Assembly: GCA_027021615.1 (NCBI GenBank)
Contig: JALUTY010000021.1
Coordinates: forward strand, 107,033-171,032
Source of the DNA: a bacterium
GTDB taxonomy: Bacteria; Desulfobacterota; Deferrisomatia; Deferrisomatales; Deferrisomataceae
Direction: 5' to 3'
Length of the DNA: 64,000 bases
The notes under the pieces are model-generated. The model had not been told where the DNA came from, did no database searches, and was given only the letters and a program-made list of their open reading frames with translations. The position numbers and the translations under genes were made by a program. Of this stretch, positions 8,755 to 18,837 are shown piece by piece. The first letter of the stretch is position 1. Every line of letters starts with the position of its first letter.

Positions 8755-9782
8755 GCGGGGGGGGTCTCCAGGTCCCAGAACTCCCGTTTGGCCGGCCGGC
8801 CCATGAGCCGCGCCACCCCCTGGCGCGGCTCCAAGCGCCCCTCCACCACATCCCACACGGTCTCGGCGATGGGCATCTCCACCCCCTGCCTGCGGGCCAG
8901 CTCCACGGCAGCGCCCGCGGTCTTCACCCCCTCGGCCACGGCCCGCATCGACCCCAGGATCTCGTCCAACGGCTCCCCATGGCCCAACCGCAGCCCCACG
9001 GTGCGGTTCCGGGACAGGCCCCCGGTGCAGGTGAGCACCAGGTCCCCCATGCCGGCCAGCCCCAGGAAGGTCAGGGGATCGGCTCCCAGGGCCACACCCA
9101 ACCGGCTGATCTCGGCCAGCCCTCGGGTGATCAGGGCTGCCCGGCTGTTGTGGCCGAACCCCAGACCATCGGAGATGCCGGCGGCCAACGCCACCACGTT
9201 CTTCAGGGCCCCGCCGGTCTCCACCCCCACGATATCGTCCAGGGTGTAGACCCGGAACCGACGATCGCTGAACAGCTCCTGGAGCCGGCCGGCCGCCTCG
9301 GGGTCGCGGCAGGCCAGGCTCACGGCGGTGGGCATGGCCTGGGCCACCTCGGCCGCGAACGAGGGCCCCGACAGGGCCGCGATCCGCCCCTCAAACCCCG
9401 GTGGAAGCGCCTCGCACAGGACCTCGTGCATGAGCCGGAGGCTACCCATCTCGATGCCCTTGGACGCGGTGACCACCCAGGCGTCGGCCTCGATCGCCCC
9501 GGCGGCCCGGGTCATGACCTGCCGGACCACCTGAGAGGGGGTCACGCTCACCACAACCCACGCCCCGGACACGGCCTCCTCCAAGTCGTTGGTGGGCCGT
9601 ACCGAGTCCGGGATCCGGTGACCGGGCAGGTACAGATCGTTCTCCCGGGTCACGGCCATGCGCTGGGCCAGGTCAGGCTCGTACACCCACAGGTCCACGG
9701 CCACGCCTTTGCGGCCCAGGACCGTAGCCAGGGCCGTGCCCCACGCCCCGGCCCCCACCACCGCCACCTTCCTCGTGCTCAC
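8751..9782 (-). CDS. gpsA: Glycerol-3-phosphate dehydrogenase [NAD(P)+]
   Basis: Reduces dihydroxyacetone phosphate to sn-glycerol-3-phosphate, the backbone for phospholipids; plsC-like and plsY acyltransferases are in the same window. The 343 residues open with the Rossmann motif GAGAWGTAL (about 9-17). Further signatures are SKGIE, GPSFAAEV, the catalytic-lysine segment ETGGALKNVVALAAG (about 183-197) and FGHNSRAALITRGLAEI. GTG at 9782 overlaps the rsfS stop (GTGA). Confidence 0.96.
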   Translation of the reverse strand: MSTRKVAVVGAGAWGTALATVLGRKGVAVDLWVYEPDLAQRMAVTRENDLYLPGHRIPDSVRPTNDLEEAVSGAWVVVSVTPSQVVRQVMTRAAGAIEADAWVVTASKGIEMGSLRLMHEVLCEALPPGFEGRIAALSGPSFAAEVAQAMPTAVSLACRDPEAAGRLQELFSDRRFRVYTLDDIVGVETGGALKNVVALAAGISDGLGFGHNSRAALITRGLAEISRLGVALGADPLTFLGLAGMGDLVLTCTGGLSRNRTVGLRLGHGEPLDEILGSMRAVAEGVKTAGAAVELARRQGVEMPIAETVWDVVEGRLEPRQGVARLMGRPAKREFWDLETPPA

Positions 9783-10165
9783 GGGCTCATCTCCCGCCGG
9801 GGCTCGAGCACGTCCAAGGGAATCGGGATCCGAGGCGCGTCGAACCACAGCTCCTCCAAACCGAACTCCTCACGGACCGCCTCGTAGAACACGTGGACCA
9901 CCCAGTCCCCGAAGTCCAGCAGCGCCCATCGACCCTCCCGAACTCCCTCGGTGCCGATGGGTCGGACTCCTCGTTTCTTCATCGCCTCGAGCACGGCCTC
10001 GGCGATGGTCTGCACCCGGCGGTCACTCGACCCGCTCACGATCACGAAGTAGTCGGTGAACCCGGCCACCTCGCGCACGTCGAGCACGGCCGGATCGGTG
10101 GCTCGTTTGTCGGCCGCCGCGCGCACGCAAACCATCACCCGCTCCAGAGTCCGTTTGTCGGTCAT
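9779..10165 (-). CDS. rsfS: Ribosomal silencing factor RsfS
   Basis: Binds ribosomal protein L14 and blocks subunit joining under starvation. The 128 residues show the DUF143 pattern: DVREVAGFTDYFVIVSGSSDRRVQTIAEAV, then GVREGRWALLDFGDWVVHVFYEAVREEFGLEELW. The ATG at 10165 overlaps the nadD stop as ATGA. The nadD-rsfS pair is widespread in bacteria. Confidence 0.95.
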   Translation of the reverse strand: MTDKRTLERVMVCVRAAADKRATDPAVLDVREVAGFTDYFVIVSGSSDRRVQTIAEAVLEAMKKRGVRPIGTEGVREGRWALLDFGDWVVHVFYEAVREEFGLEELWFDAPRIPIPLDVLEPRREMSP

Positions 10166-10854
10166 CTCCCGCTCCCTCGAAACCATTCCGGATGCTGCCC
10201 AGCGGCCCGCTCCAGCGAGGCCCGCACCGGCTCCGCCACCAGGTACCGCACCGAGCGCCCCCGGGCCAGCAGGACCCGAATGGTGGACGACGAGATCTCC
10301 AGGGGCGTCACCCGCACGACCCGAACCTCGCGGCCCGATGCGTGCCGGTATCCGTGGGCGGTGGGCTCGCACTCCTCCCGCAGGGCCGGGGGGGGCAGCA
10401 GGGGGCCCTCGTCGGGGGGCCGGCGCATCACGGCAAGGTCGGCCAGGGCAAACAGCTCGGGGTACCGGTGCCAGGTATGGATCTCGCGGAACGCATCGGC
10501 CCCCATCAGGAACCACAGCCTCTGGTCCGATCCCATCTCGCGCCGGAACTCGGCCAGGGTGTCCACCGTGTAGCTCGGGCCGTCCCGTCGCAGCTCCCGG
10601 TTCGAGACCCGGAACCTGGGGTTTCCAGCAACGGACTCCCGCAGCCACTCCCAGCGGGCCTCGGCCGGGGCCAGAGATTCAGAACCCTTGTGGGGCGGGA
10701 CCCGGGCCGGCACGAACCAGACCCGCTCCAACCCCAGCGCGTCGGCCACCTCCTCGGCCGCCCGCAGGTGACCCAGGTGGACGGGGTTGAAGGTGCCGCC
10801 GAACACTCCTACGCCGCCCGGGGGCGGTGCCTCGGCGGACGGATCAGCCCTCAC
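10162..10854 (-). CDS. nadD: Nicotinate-nucleotide adenylyltransferase
   Basis: Converts nicotinate mononucleotide to deamido-NAD in NAD synthesis. The 230 residues carry the nucleotidyltransferase signature [12 protein letters not shown] (about 19-30) with the HxGH motif, and ISSSTIR near the C-terminus, the family's second ATP-binding motif. GTG at 10854 overlaps the end of proA by 11 bases. The first 13 residues are Pro/Gly-rich, so the true start could be a few codons in. Confidence 0.95.
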   Translation of the reverse strand: MRADPSAEAPPPGGVGVFGGTFNPVHLGHLRAAEEVADALGLERVWFVPARVPPHKGSESLAPAEARWEWLRESVAGNPRFRVSNRELRRDGPSYTVDTLAEFRREMGSDQRLWFLMGADAFREIHTWHRYPELFALADLAVMRRPPDEGPLLPPPALREECEPTAHGYRHASGREVRVVRVTPLEISSSTIRVLLARGRSVRYLVAEPVRASLERAAGQHPEWFRGSGR

Positions 10855-12103
10855 GCACCTGCCCTTCGCCGAAGATCACAAACTTGGTGGTGGTCAGATC
10901 CATAACCCCCATGGGTCCAAAAGCGTGGAGCTTGGTGGTGGAGATGCCGATCTCGGCCCCGAGGCCGAGCTGCTGGCCGTCGCTGAACCGGGTCGAGGCG
11001 TTTACCGCCACCACCGAGGAGTTCACCTCACGCACGAACCGTTGGGCGTTGGCGTAGTCCCGGGTCACGATGGCCTCGGTGTGGAGGCTGGAGTACCGAT
11101 CGATGTGGTCGATGGCTCCGTCGAGCCCGTCCACCACCCGCACGGCCAGGATCAGATCCAGATACTCGGCGTGCCAGTCCTCCTCGGTGGCCTCCCGAGC
11201 CTCGGGGATCCACCGACGGGTCTGGGGGCACCCCCGGATCTCGACCCCGACCTCCCCCAGCGAGGCGCCAACCCGAGGCAGGAACGCCTCGGCCACGTCC
11301 CGATGGACCAGCAGGGTCTCCAGGGCGTTACACACCCCGGGTCGTTGGCACTTGGCGTTGAGCACGATCCGCTCGGCCGCGTCCAGGTCGGCCCATGCGT
11401 CCACGAACAGGTGGCACACGCCCTTGAAGTGCTTGATTACCGGGATGCGGCTGTTCTCGGTGACGAACCGGATCAGGCCCTCTCCTCCCCGAGGGATGAT
11501 CAGGTCGATGTACTCGTCGAGCCGGAGCATCTCCAGCACGGCCTGGCGGTCGGTCACGCCAACCACCTGGATGGCCCCCTCGGGCACGCCCGCGGCCGCC
11601 GCGGCCTGGTCGAGCACGGCCGCGATGGCCCGGTTGGAGTGGATGGCCTCGCTTCCGCCCCGCAGAACCACCGCGTTGCCCGCCTTCAGGCACAGGCCGG
11701 CGGCGTCGGCAGTGACGTTAGGCCGGGACTCGTAGATGATCCCGATCACCCCCAAGGGGATGCGCTGCTTACCCACCAGCAGGCCGTTGGGCCGCTTCCA
11801 CATGCGCACCACCTCGCCCACCGGGTCGGCCTGGGCCGCCACCTCGCGCAGGCCCTGGGCCATGGAGGCGATGACCCCGTCCGACAGGGTGAGCCGGTCT
11901 ATCATCGCCCTCGACAGCCCCGCCCGCGCCGCCTCCTCCAGATCCCTACGGTTGGCGGCCTGGAGCTCGGCCCGGGCCTCCTCGAGCCCGTCGGCCATGG
12001 CCCTGAGGGCGTCGTCCTTCACCCGGCTCGAGAGCCTCGCCAGCGCCCGGCTCGCCTGCCGGGCCTTGCGCCCCATCTCCACCAGCTCGTCCCGAATCGA
12101 CAT
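10844..12103 (-). CDS. proA: Gamma-glutamyl phosphate reductase
   Basis: NADPH-dependent second step of proline synthesis, gamma-glutamyl phosphate to glutamate-5-semialdehyde. The 419 residues show the aldehyde-dehydrogenase fold with [33 protein letters not shown], the catalytic-cysteine segment [17 protein letters not shown] (about 270-286), and [35 protein letters not shown] near the end. It follows proB with an 18-base gap. Confidence 0.97.
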   Translation of the reverse strand: MSIRDELVEMGRKARQASRALARLSSRVKDDALRAMADGLEEARAELQAANRRDLEEAARAGLSRAMIDRLTLSDGVIASMAQGLREVAAQADPVGEVVRMWKRPNGLLVGKQRIPLGVIGIIYESRPNVTADAAGLCLKAGNAVVLRGGSEAIHSNRAIAAVLDQAAAAAGVPEGAIQVVGVTDRQAVLEMLRLDEYIDLIIPRGGEGLIRFVTENSRIPVIKHFKGVCHLFVDAWADLDAAERIVLNAKCQRPGVCNALETLLVHRDVAEAFLPRVGASLGEVGVEIRGCPQTRRWIPEAREATEEDWHAEYLDLILAVRVVDGLDGAIDHIDRYSSLHTEAIVTRDYANAQRFVREVNSSVVAVNASTRFSDGQQLGLGAEIGISTTKLHAFGPMGVMDLTTTKFVIFGEGQVREG

Positions 12104-12121
12104 CCGGCCCTCCTCGCTCCC

Positions 12122-14256
<2,135 letters not shown>

Positions 14257-14275
14257 CTAGGGGTTTCCCATTTCC

Positions 14276-14800
14276 GCTAGAAGGCTGGAAGGCTAGGATA
14301 CTAGAAGGCTTGAAACCCTCCGTGATCTCCCAGCATTCCAAACATGGCCACGCCTCTTCGGCGTCACCTCACCGTCTCTGGGGGCAAGGGGCCTGCCGGA
14401 GAGCCGGGCGCGGCCCCTTAGCTCGCCGCGCAGCACCTTTGACGCTCGGACCGCGAAATGGTTCGGACTCCACCGAGTTGTCATGAAACCAGCTCTTCGG
14501 TTCCGTGCCTGCGCGGCGAATCTCATGCCCGGCTTCGCGCCCGGCCGGAGGCAGGTCCCTTGCCTCTCCCCTCCGGGGGCTCTGGGTTTGAACGTAATGC
14601 GGCATTAGAGTCCGGGGGGCATGGGGCCTGCTGGAGAGCCGCGTGCGGCCGTATCAGGGGACAGAATTCAGAGGACAGTGGACAAGAAAAACCTTTCACG
14701 TTTTGCAAAACTCCCCCACGGCTTTTGGACTCTACCCGAACTTCTGCCTTCTGCCCTCTGGCCCCTGACACCTGAATCGCAGGCCCCATGCCCGCCACCG
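14276..14800 (+). repeat. Composite repeat locus: 8-bp array, type B and type C stem elements
   Basis: Five 8-bp units (14276-14313) lead into a conserved CTCCGTGATCTCCCAGCATT block. A 182-bp type B element spans 14383-14564; its arms GGCAAGGGGCCTGCC and GGCAGGTCCCTTGCC pair with one G-T wobble. A short GTTTGAACGTAATGCGGCAT motif follows (14587-14606). A 177-bp type C element then spans 14617-14793, with perfect 15-base arms GGGCATGGGGCCTGC and GCAGGCCCCATGCCC around a core starting GACAGAATTCAGAGGACAG. No gene is seen. Confidence 0.88.
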
Positions 14801-14825
14801 GCAATGGGCCCGGCCCCACGAACGA

Positions 14826-14856
14826 AGGCCCGGACGGGGTTCCCCTGTCCGGGCCT
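14826..14856 (-). terminator. Hairpin terminator after rpmA
   Basis: A near-perfect stem (AGGCCCGGAC-GGGG-TT-CCCC-TGTCCGGGCCT with one bulge) lies 41 bases past the rpmA stop. On the minus strand it is followed by TTCGTTCG, a weak U tract. It would end the rplU-rpmA message before the repeat locus. Confidence 0.7.
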
Positions 14857-14896
14857 CGCAAGGGCTGCGTAAGACGTCGGGTCCGGGGAGGGGCCC

Positions 14897-15169
14897 CTAA
14901 GAAGCCGCCTCCTCGGCCGGGATCACGGTCACGTACACTCGGCGCTCCCGGCCCCTCGCCTCGAACTTCACCACCCCGTCCACCAGGGCGAACAGAGTGT
15001 GATCCCGGCCCACGCCCACGTTCTGACCGGGCTTGAACTTGGTGCCCAGCTGCCGAACCAGGATGTTTCCGGCGCGTACGGTCTGGCCGCCGAACCGTTT
15101 CACCCCCCTTCGTTTGCCGATACTGTCGCGGCCGTTCCGGGAGCTGCCGCCTGCCTTCTTATGAGCCAT
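14897..15169 (-). CDS. rpmA: 50S ribosomal protein L27
   Basis: Large-subunit protein near the peptidyl-transferase centre. The 90 residues read [20 protein letters not shown] at the N-terminus (no cleavable Firmicutes-type leader), then the [17 protein letters not shown] core. It lies 18 bases after rplU. Confidence 0.98.
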   Translation of the reverse strand: MAHKKAGGSSRNGRDSIGKRRGVKRFGGQTVRAGNILVRQLGTKFKPGQNVGVGRDHTLFALVDGVVKFEARGRERRVYVTVIPAEEAAS

Positions 15170-15187
15170 ATCCCATCCCTCCTCGGA

Positions 15188-15502
15188 TCAGGCCGTCTCG
15201 ATGGCCTCGACCTTCACGCCGGTATAGGACTGCCGGTGCCCCTGCTTTCGACGGTACCCTTTGCGACGCTTCATTTTGAACACGATAATCTTCTTGTCAC
15301 GGCCCTGCTCCACGATGGTGCCGCGGACCCGGGCACCTTCGACCACGGGCTTGCCCAGCTTGAGCTCGCTCCCGTCGTTCACCAGGAGCACCTCCTCGAA
15401 CACCACCTCTTGACCCACGTCGCCCGGGAGCTTCTCCACCTTCAGGAAGTCTCCCTGGTCAACCAGGTACTGCTTGCCTCCGGTGCGGATCACTGCATAC
15501 AT
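15188..15502 (-). CDS. rplU: 50S ribosomal protein L21
   Basis: Large-subunit ribosomal protein of 104 residues, starting MYAVIRTGGKQYLV and containing KMKRRKGYRRKQGHRQ (about 75-90), the family's rRNA-binding loop. ATG at 15502 follows GGAGGAAGAAGCCG. It is the first gene of the rplU-rpmA unit, with a strong promoter and a GC palindrome in its leader. Confidence 0.98.
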   Translation of the reverse strand: MYAVIRTGGKQYLVDQGDFLKVEKLPGDVGQEVVFEEVLLVNDGSELKLGKPVVEGARVRGTIVEQGRDKKIIVFKMKRRKGYRRKQGHRQSYTGVKVEAIETA

Positions 15503-15523
15503 CGGCTTCTTCCTCCAACCCAC

Positions 15524-15539
15524 GGCCCCGCGCGGGGCC
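15524..15539 (-). promoter_or_regulatory. GC palindrome in the rplU leader
   Basis: GGCCCCGCGCGGGGCC is a perfect 16-base palindrome between the predicted transcription start (about 15555) and the rplU ribosome-binding site. It may be a leader hairpin for feedback control by L21, which is known in principle for ribosomal operons but unproven here. Confidence 0.45.
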
Positions 15540-15560
15540 CCTGTTTCGAGAGAAAAGCGG

Positions 15561-15590
15561 ACTATAGTGAACCGGCGGACTCGATGTCAA
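15561..15590 (-). promoter_or_regulatory. Sigma-70-type promoter of rplU-rpmA
   Basis: On the minus strand TTGACA (15590-15585), an 18-base spacer and TATAGT (15566-15561). The start would be near 15555, giving a leader of about 50 bases. Confidence 0.8.
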
Positions 15591-15610
15591 CCCGTACGCA
15601 GGCTTTCCGA

Positions 15611-15790
15611 CAACTTCGGTCGTCGATCTACGGTCATCCGTCGGCGGTCGAAAAAACCGTGAGCCCCAAGCCGAAGCCTCGGGGACGCGGGTCTACTGGA
15701 GCGCCGGGCGTCGTGGCTCCCATGCTTTCCACATCCAGCCCTCAGCACCCTGCCAGAGAACCTCGGGCCCTCTCCGGCGTCCAACTTCCA
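15611..15790 (+). repeat. Repeat locus: 7-bp array plus GTGAGCCCC block
   Basis: AACTT is followed by five YRGTYNN-like heptads (15617-15651), then CGAAAAAACCGTGAGCCCC and a CTGGAGCGCCGGGCGT arm also seen near 48780-48850. The hairpin and 8-bp array are missing. From about 15790 to 16090 I see no gene or recognisable element. Confidence 0.7.
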
Positions 15791-16090
15791 GTCCCTCGCC
15801 CCCATCCCGCACGACTCATGAGGTTTCCTGCTGCGACCGCCAAGTGCACGCCATCTCAGGGCTTGCTCGCGTCCCAGAACTCGACGTAGCATCCCCCAAC
15901 GCCTTCGCCCGCAGCGCTCGTGCCTGCCCCGATCTGACACACGCCCAGCGGTTTCGTGACGCACGCTCGGGAATCATGCGGGTTGGATACAGCCCCCCCA
16001 GGGCCGGTCCACCGGCAAAGTGGAAACCCGATAGGCCTTCAAACTTCCCATTGATGGAACCCGGTTACCCTTTTCCCTCCCTTTACCCCC

Positions 16091-16119
16091 TTGACGAAGG
16101 CACAGTTTCTGCATAAAGC
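16091..16119 (+). promoter_or_regulatory. Possible promoter upstream of a 44-codon ORF
   Basis: TTGACG (16091-16096), a 17-base spacer and TAAAGC (16114-16119). The -10 match is weak. It faces the small ORF at 16166. Confidence 0.35.
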
Positions 16120-16165
16120 ACCTTCAGACCCCATCCCACCGGAGGGATCGAGAAATCCGTTTCCC

Positions 16166-16300
16166 ATGGTACGGAGCACTTGGTTGAAGCTATTTCGCCT
16201 GCAACGGCTCGTTCGGTTTTTCGCCCACCGCCTCGACGACTGGAGACGGCAGGGAGAGAACTATCTGGAGCACTGGCACCGACGGCGCCGGCTCCACTAG
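16166..16300 (+). CDS. Possible small basic protein
   Basis: A 44-codon ORF beginning MVRSTWLKLFRLQRL and ending in a run of arginines; it is basic and aromatic-rich and could be an amphipathic helix. It points opposite to its neighbours. A promoter-like sequence lies 47 bases upstream, but the only GGAGGG is about 19 bases from the ATG, too far for a good ribosome-binding site. I recognise no family. It could be chance. Confidence 0.3.
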   Translation: MVRSTWLKLFRLQRLVRFFAHRLDDWRRQGENYLEHWHRRRRLH

Positions 16301-16314
16301 CGGCCCGGACTGCC

Positions 16315-16977
16315 CTAACGGTTGGGCGGCTCTTTCTCGGGGTGGAACGCAGGCTGACCTTTCGGCTGGCTGCCGGCCAGGGCCAAGGCTCGCTCCACGT
16401 CCCCAGGACGGTTCAAGTTCAGAAACGTTCGCAGGTCCGGATCCACACGCCGCACCTCCCCCTCCCCGACCTCCACGGTCCGCAACCGGGGAAATGCCCG
16501 TAGGATGCTGAGGTCGCCGGCAAGCACCCGCTCCAGGAACACCTCCAAAGCGTCCTCCCGGTACAAGGCACAGAGCGGCTCGTAGCCGGCCTCGACCCGG
16601 GGCACAACCGCCTGGGCCTCGTCCCGGCGGGACCAGAGCAGGGAGAGGACCCCTCGCCGGATCAAGGGCATGTCACAAGCGAGGCAGAGAACCCAAACGC
16701 CTGGGCCCAGGTTCTCCCGGGCCCAGGCGAGGGCCGTGGCAATCCCTCCGAGGGCGGCGGCGCCGGGGAACCGGTCTGGGACGGTGGGGATCCCCCGGTG
16801 GGCCAGATACTGCTGCCCCCCCACCACGGCCACCCGTTCGGCTAGCGGCTCCACAGCCGCCAGAACCCGCTCGATCAGGGGGACACCCAGAAACTCCATG
16901 CGCGCCTTGTCCCGGCCGCCCATGCGGCGCCCCTTGCCCCCCGCCAGGATCGCGGCCAAAGGAATCCGCTCCAGCAT
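16315..16977 (-). CDS. mobA: Molybdenum cofactor guanylyltransferase
   Basis: Attaches GMP to molybdopterin to form the bis-MGD precursor used by enzymes such as formate dehydrogenase or nitrate reductase. The 220 residues start with the nucleotidyltransferase signature LAGGKGRRMGGRDKA (about 11-25). LACDMPLIRRG (about 99-109) carries the metal-binding aspartate, and FLNLNRPGD is close to the C-terminus, typical of MobA. No other molybdenum gene is nearby. Confidence 0.92.
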   Translation of the reverse strand: MLERIPLAAILAGGKGRRMGGRDKARMEFLGVPLIERVLAAVEPLAERVAVVGGQQYLAHRGIPTVPDRFPGAAALGGIATALAWARENLGPGVWVLCLACDMPLIRRGVLSLLWSRRDEAQAVVPRVEAGYEPLCALYREDALEVFLERVLAGDLSILRAFPRLRTVEVGEGEVRRVDPDLRTFLNLNRPGDVERALALAGSQPKGQPAFHPEKEPPNR

Positions 16978-17012
16978 GCTCCCTCTCCGGCCCTACCGAG
17001 AGGCGCGGGCGC

Positions 17013-17462
17013 TTACTCCTCCACTACCTCGTCGGGCAGCTCGTTCACGTCGTCCTCGCGCCAAGGAAAGTGCTCGGCCAGGACCTTGCCCACCTCTTCC
17101 ACGGCGTAGACCAGGCCCTCGCCGAAGGCGCCTCGGGCGAACCGCTCGGCCATGCCGTCGCGGATGCTCTCCCACCCGGCCTGCCCCACGAACCGGTGCA
17201 CCCCTTCGTCACCGAAGATGGCGAACCGACGCTCTGCGGTGGCCAGGTAGACGATCACGCCGTTGCGCTCCCGGGTCTCGTGCATGCCCAGCCGTGCGAA
17301 GGCCCGGCGGGCCGCCGCGAGGGGATCCCCCCGGGCCCGCCGGGAGATCACCACACGGATCTCGGCGCTGGTGCGCCGCTCGGCCTCGGCGATCGCGGTT
17401 TCCACCTGGCGCTTTTCCTCCGGGCTAAGGAACGCCGTCGGCCTCACCTTTCGCTCGGACAT
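17013..17462 (-). CDS. TPM-domain protein, short form without signal peptide
   Basis: A 149-residue protein whose centre (TSAEIRVVISRR, RNGVIVYLATAERRFAIFGDEGVH) matches the TPM (TLP18.3/Psb32/MOLO-1) fold. There is no signal peptide, unlike the next gene. The C-terminus is acidic (WREDDVNELPDEVVEE). It starts three bases after the longer TPM gene, with lemA upstream. The function of TPM proteins in bacteria is poorly defined. Confidence 0.85.
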   Translation of the reverse strand: MSERKVRPTAFLSPEEKRQVETAIAEAERRTSAEIRVVISRRARGDPLAAARRAFARLGMHETRERNGVIVYLATAERRFAIFGDEGVHRFVGQAGWESIRDGMAERFARGAFGEGLVYAVEEVGKVLAEHFPWREDDVNELPDEVVEE

Positions 17463-17465
17463 GGT

Positions 17466-18245
17466 TCACCACCCTCCACTGGCGCCGCCGCCGCCGAACC
17501 CCCCACCGCCGCCACCGAAGCCTCCCCCGCCGAACCCACCTCTGCCCCCGAAGCCCCCACCCGGGCCGAACCACCAGAATCCGCCGCGGTGCACCCCGCG
17601 GCCGCCGATGTGGGCCGAGCGCGACCGGGACGCGGCCGCCAGGAACAGCAGCACGAACAGGATGAAGGGAAAGATCCCCAGGACCTGGGGGGGCACGCCC
17701 TTGTCCTTCGCCTCGGGCAACGCCTCGAACTCCCCCCGGCTGGCCTTGTCCAGGGCGTTCACCGCGGCCAGGATGCCCCCGGCATAGTCCCCCTTTCGGA
17801 ACCGGGGAGCCAGCACGTCCCGGATCACCCGGCCGGCCAGTACGTCGGGGATCGCCCCCTCCAGGCCGTACCCCACCTCGATCCGGACTTTACGCTCCTT
17901 CGGGAACACCAGCAGGATCAGCCCGTTGTCCCGCCCCTTCTGCCCGATCTTCCAGGCCTCGGCGAGCCGGATCGAGAAGTCCTCCAGATCCTCACCCTCC
18001 AGGCTCGGGAAGATCGCCACCGCGAACTGGTTCGAGGTGGCGCGCTCGATCTCCGCGAGTCGGGCCTCGATCCGGGCGCGTTCCTGGGGTTTCAGGAGTC
18101 CGGCGAAGTCGCTCACCCGCCCGAGGGGCCGGGGCGGCACCTCCAGGCCGGCGGCAGCCGCCGCAAAGGCGAGCCACACCACCCCCAAGATTCCAAGACG
18201 CGCCCCCCACCGACCGATGACCGACGACCGTAGACCGACCACCAC
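17466..18245 (-). CDS. TPM-domain membrane protein with glycine-rich tail (YgcG type)
   Basis: A 259-residue exported protein: signal-like hydrophobic segment (about 17-33), TPM domain (SDFAGLLKPQERARIEARL to DKASRGEFEAL), one transmembrane helix (about 195-212) and a Gly/Phe-rich tail. GTG at 18245 starts one base after the lemA stop. The first ~14 codons are made of four heptads of the dispersed 7-bp repeat, read in the strand opposite to other copies, and they give the basic n-region of the signal peptide. Downstream starts (TTG/GTG near residue 17) would remove that region. lemA-ygcG neighbours are common; the role is unknown. Confidence 0.88.
   Translation of the reverse strand: MVVGLRSSVIGRWGARLGILGVVWLAFAAAAAGLEVPPRPLGRVSDFAGLLKPQERARIEARLAEIERATSNQFAVAIFPSLEGEDLEDFSIRLAEAWKIGQKGRDNGLILLVFPKERKVRIEVGYGLEGAIPDVLAGRVIRDVLAPRFRKGDYAGGILAAVNALDKASRGEFEALPEAKDKGVPPQVLGIFPFILFVLLFLAAASRSRSAHIGGRGVHRGGFWWFGPGGGFGGRGGFGGGGFGGGGGGFGGGGASGGW
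18190..18243 (-). repeat. 7-bp repeat array inside the TPM gene's start
   Basis: On the minus strand the units CGGTCTA, CGGTCGT, CGGTCAT and CGGTCGG follow GTGGT. This is the only CGGTCNN array found inside an established reading frame and the only one lying in the minus orientation. Confidence 0.85.
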
Positions 18246-18246
18246 G

Positions 18247-18837
18247 TCAGAACCTCACCTTGGGCACCTTCTGGGCGCCCTCCTCGGCCTGGAAGTAGGG
18301 CTTGGGCTCGAACCCGAACGCCCGGGCGAACAGGTTGGCTGGAAACGACCGGATCCGGGTGTTGTAGGCCCGGGCCGCCTCGTTGTACCGGGTGCGGGCC
18401 ACGTTGATCCGGTTCTCGGTGCCCTCGAGCTGGGTCTGCAGGTCCAGGAAGTTCTGGTTTGCCTTGAGATCAGGGTAGCGCTCGGCCACCGCCAGCAACC
18501 GCGACAGCGCCCCGGACAGGCCCTGCTGGGCCTTGCGGAACTGCTCGATGGCGCCCGGGGTGAGCCCCCGAGCGTCCACCCGGATCTGGCCCACCCGGCT
18601 ACGGGCCTCAGTGACCTGGGTCAGCACGTCCTTCTCGTGGGCCGCATACCCCTTGACCGTCTCCACCAGGTTGGGGATCAGGTCGGCCCGCCGCTGGTAG
18701 GAGCTCTCCACGTCGGCCCAGGCCTTGGCCACCTGCTCCTCGGCCGCCACCAGCCCGTTGTAGGTCCCCTTGACCCACCCGTAGGCCAAGAGCACCGCCA
18801 GAACCACGGCGCCCAGCGCGATCCATCCCTTCTTCAT
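18247..18837 (-). CDS. lemA: LemA family protein
   Basis: A 196-residue protein with an N-terminal membrane anchor (about 5-22) and a helical LemA domain: YNGLVAAEEQVAKAWADVESSYQRRADLIPNLVETVKGYAAHE, then FPANLFARAFGFEPKPYF near the end. The function is not settled in bacteria, though LemA is often next to TPM/YgcG genes, as here. ATG at 18837 overlaps the selA stop (ATGA), so the run selA-lemA-ygcG-TPM reads as one unit. Confidence 0.93.
   Translation of the reverse strand: MKKGWIALGAVVLAVLLAYGWVKGTYNGLVAAEEQVAKAWADVESSYQRRADLIPNLVETVKGYAAHEKDVLTQVTEARSRVGQIRVDARGLTPGAIEQFRKAQQGLSGALSRLLAVAERYPDLKANQNFLDLQTQLEGTENRINVARTRYNEAARAYNTRIRSFPANLFARAFGFEPKPYFQAEEGAQKVPKVRF

Noticed and set aside
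17466..17570. Glycine-rich tail of the TPM protein as a frame error
   Set aside because: Gly-rich tails are normal for YgcG-type proteins and the frame is continuous.
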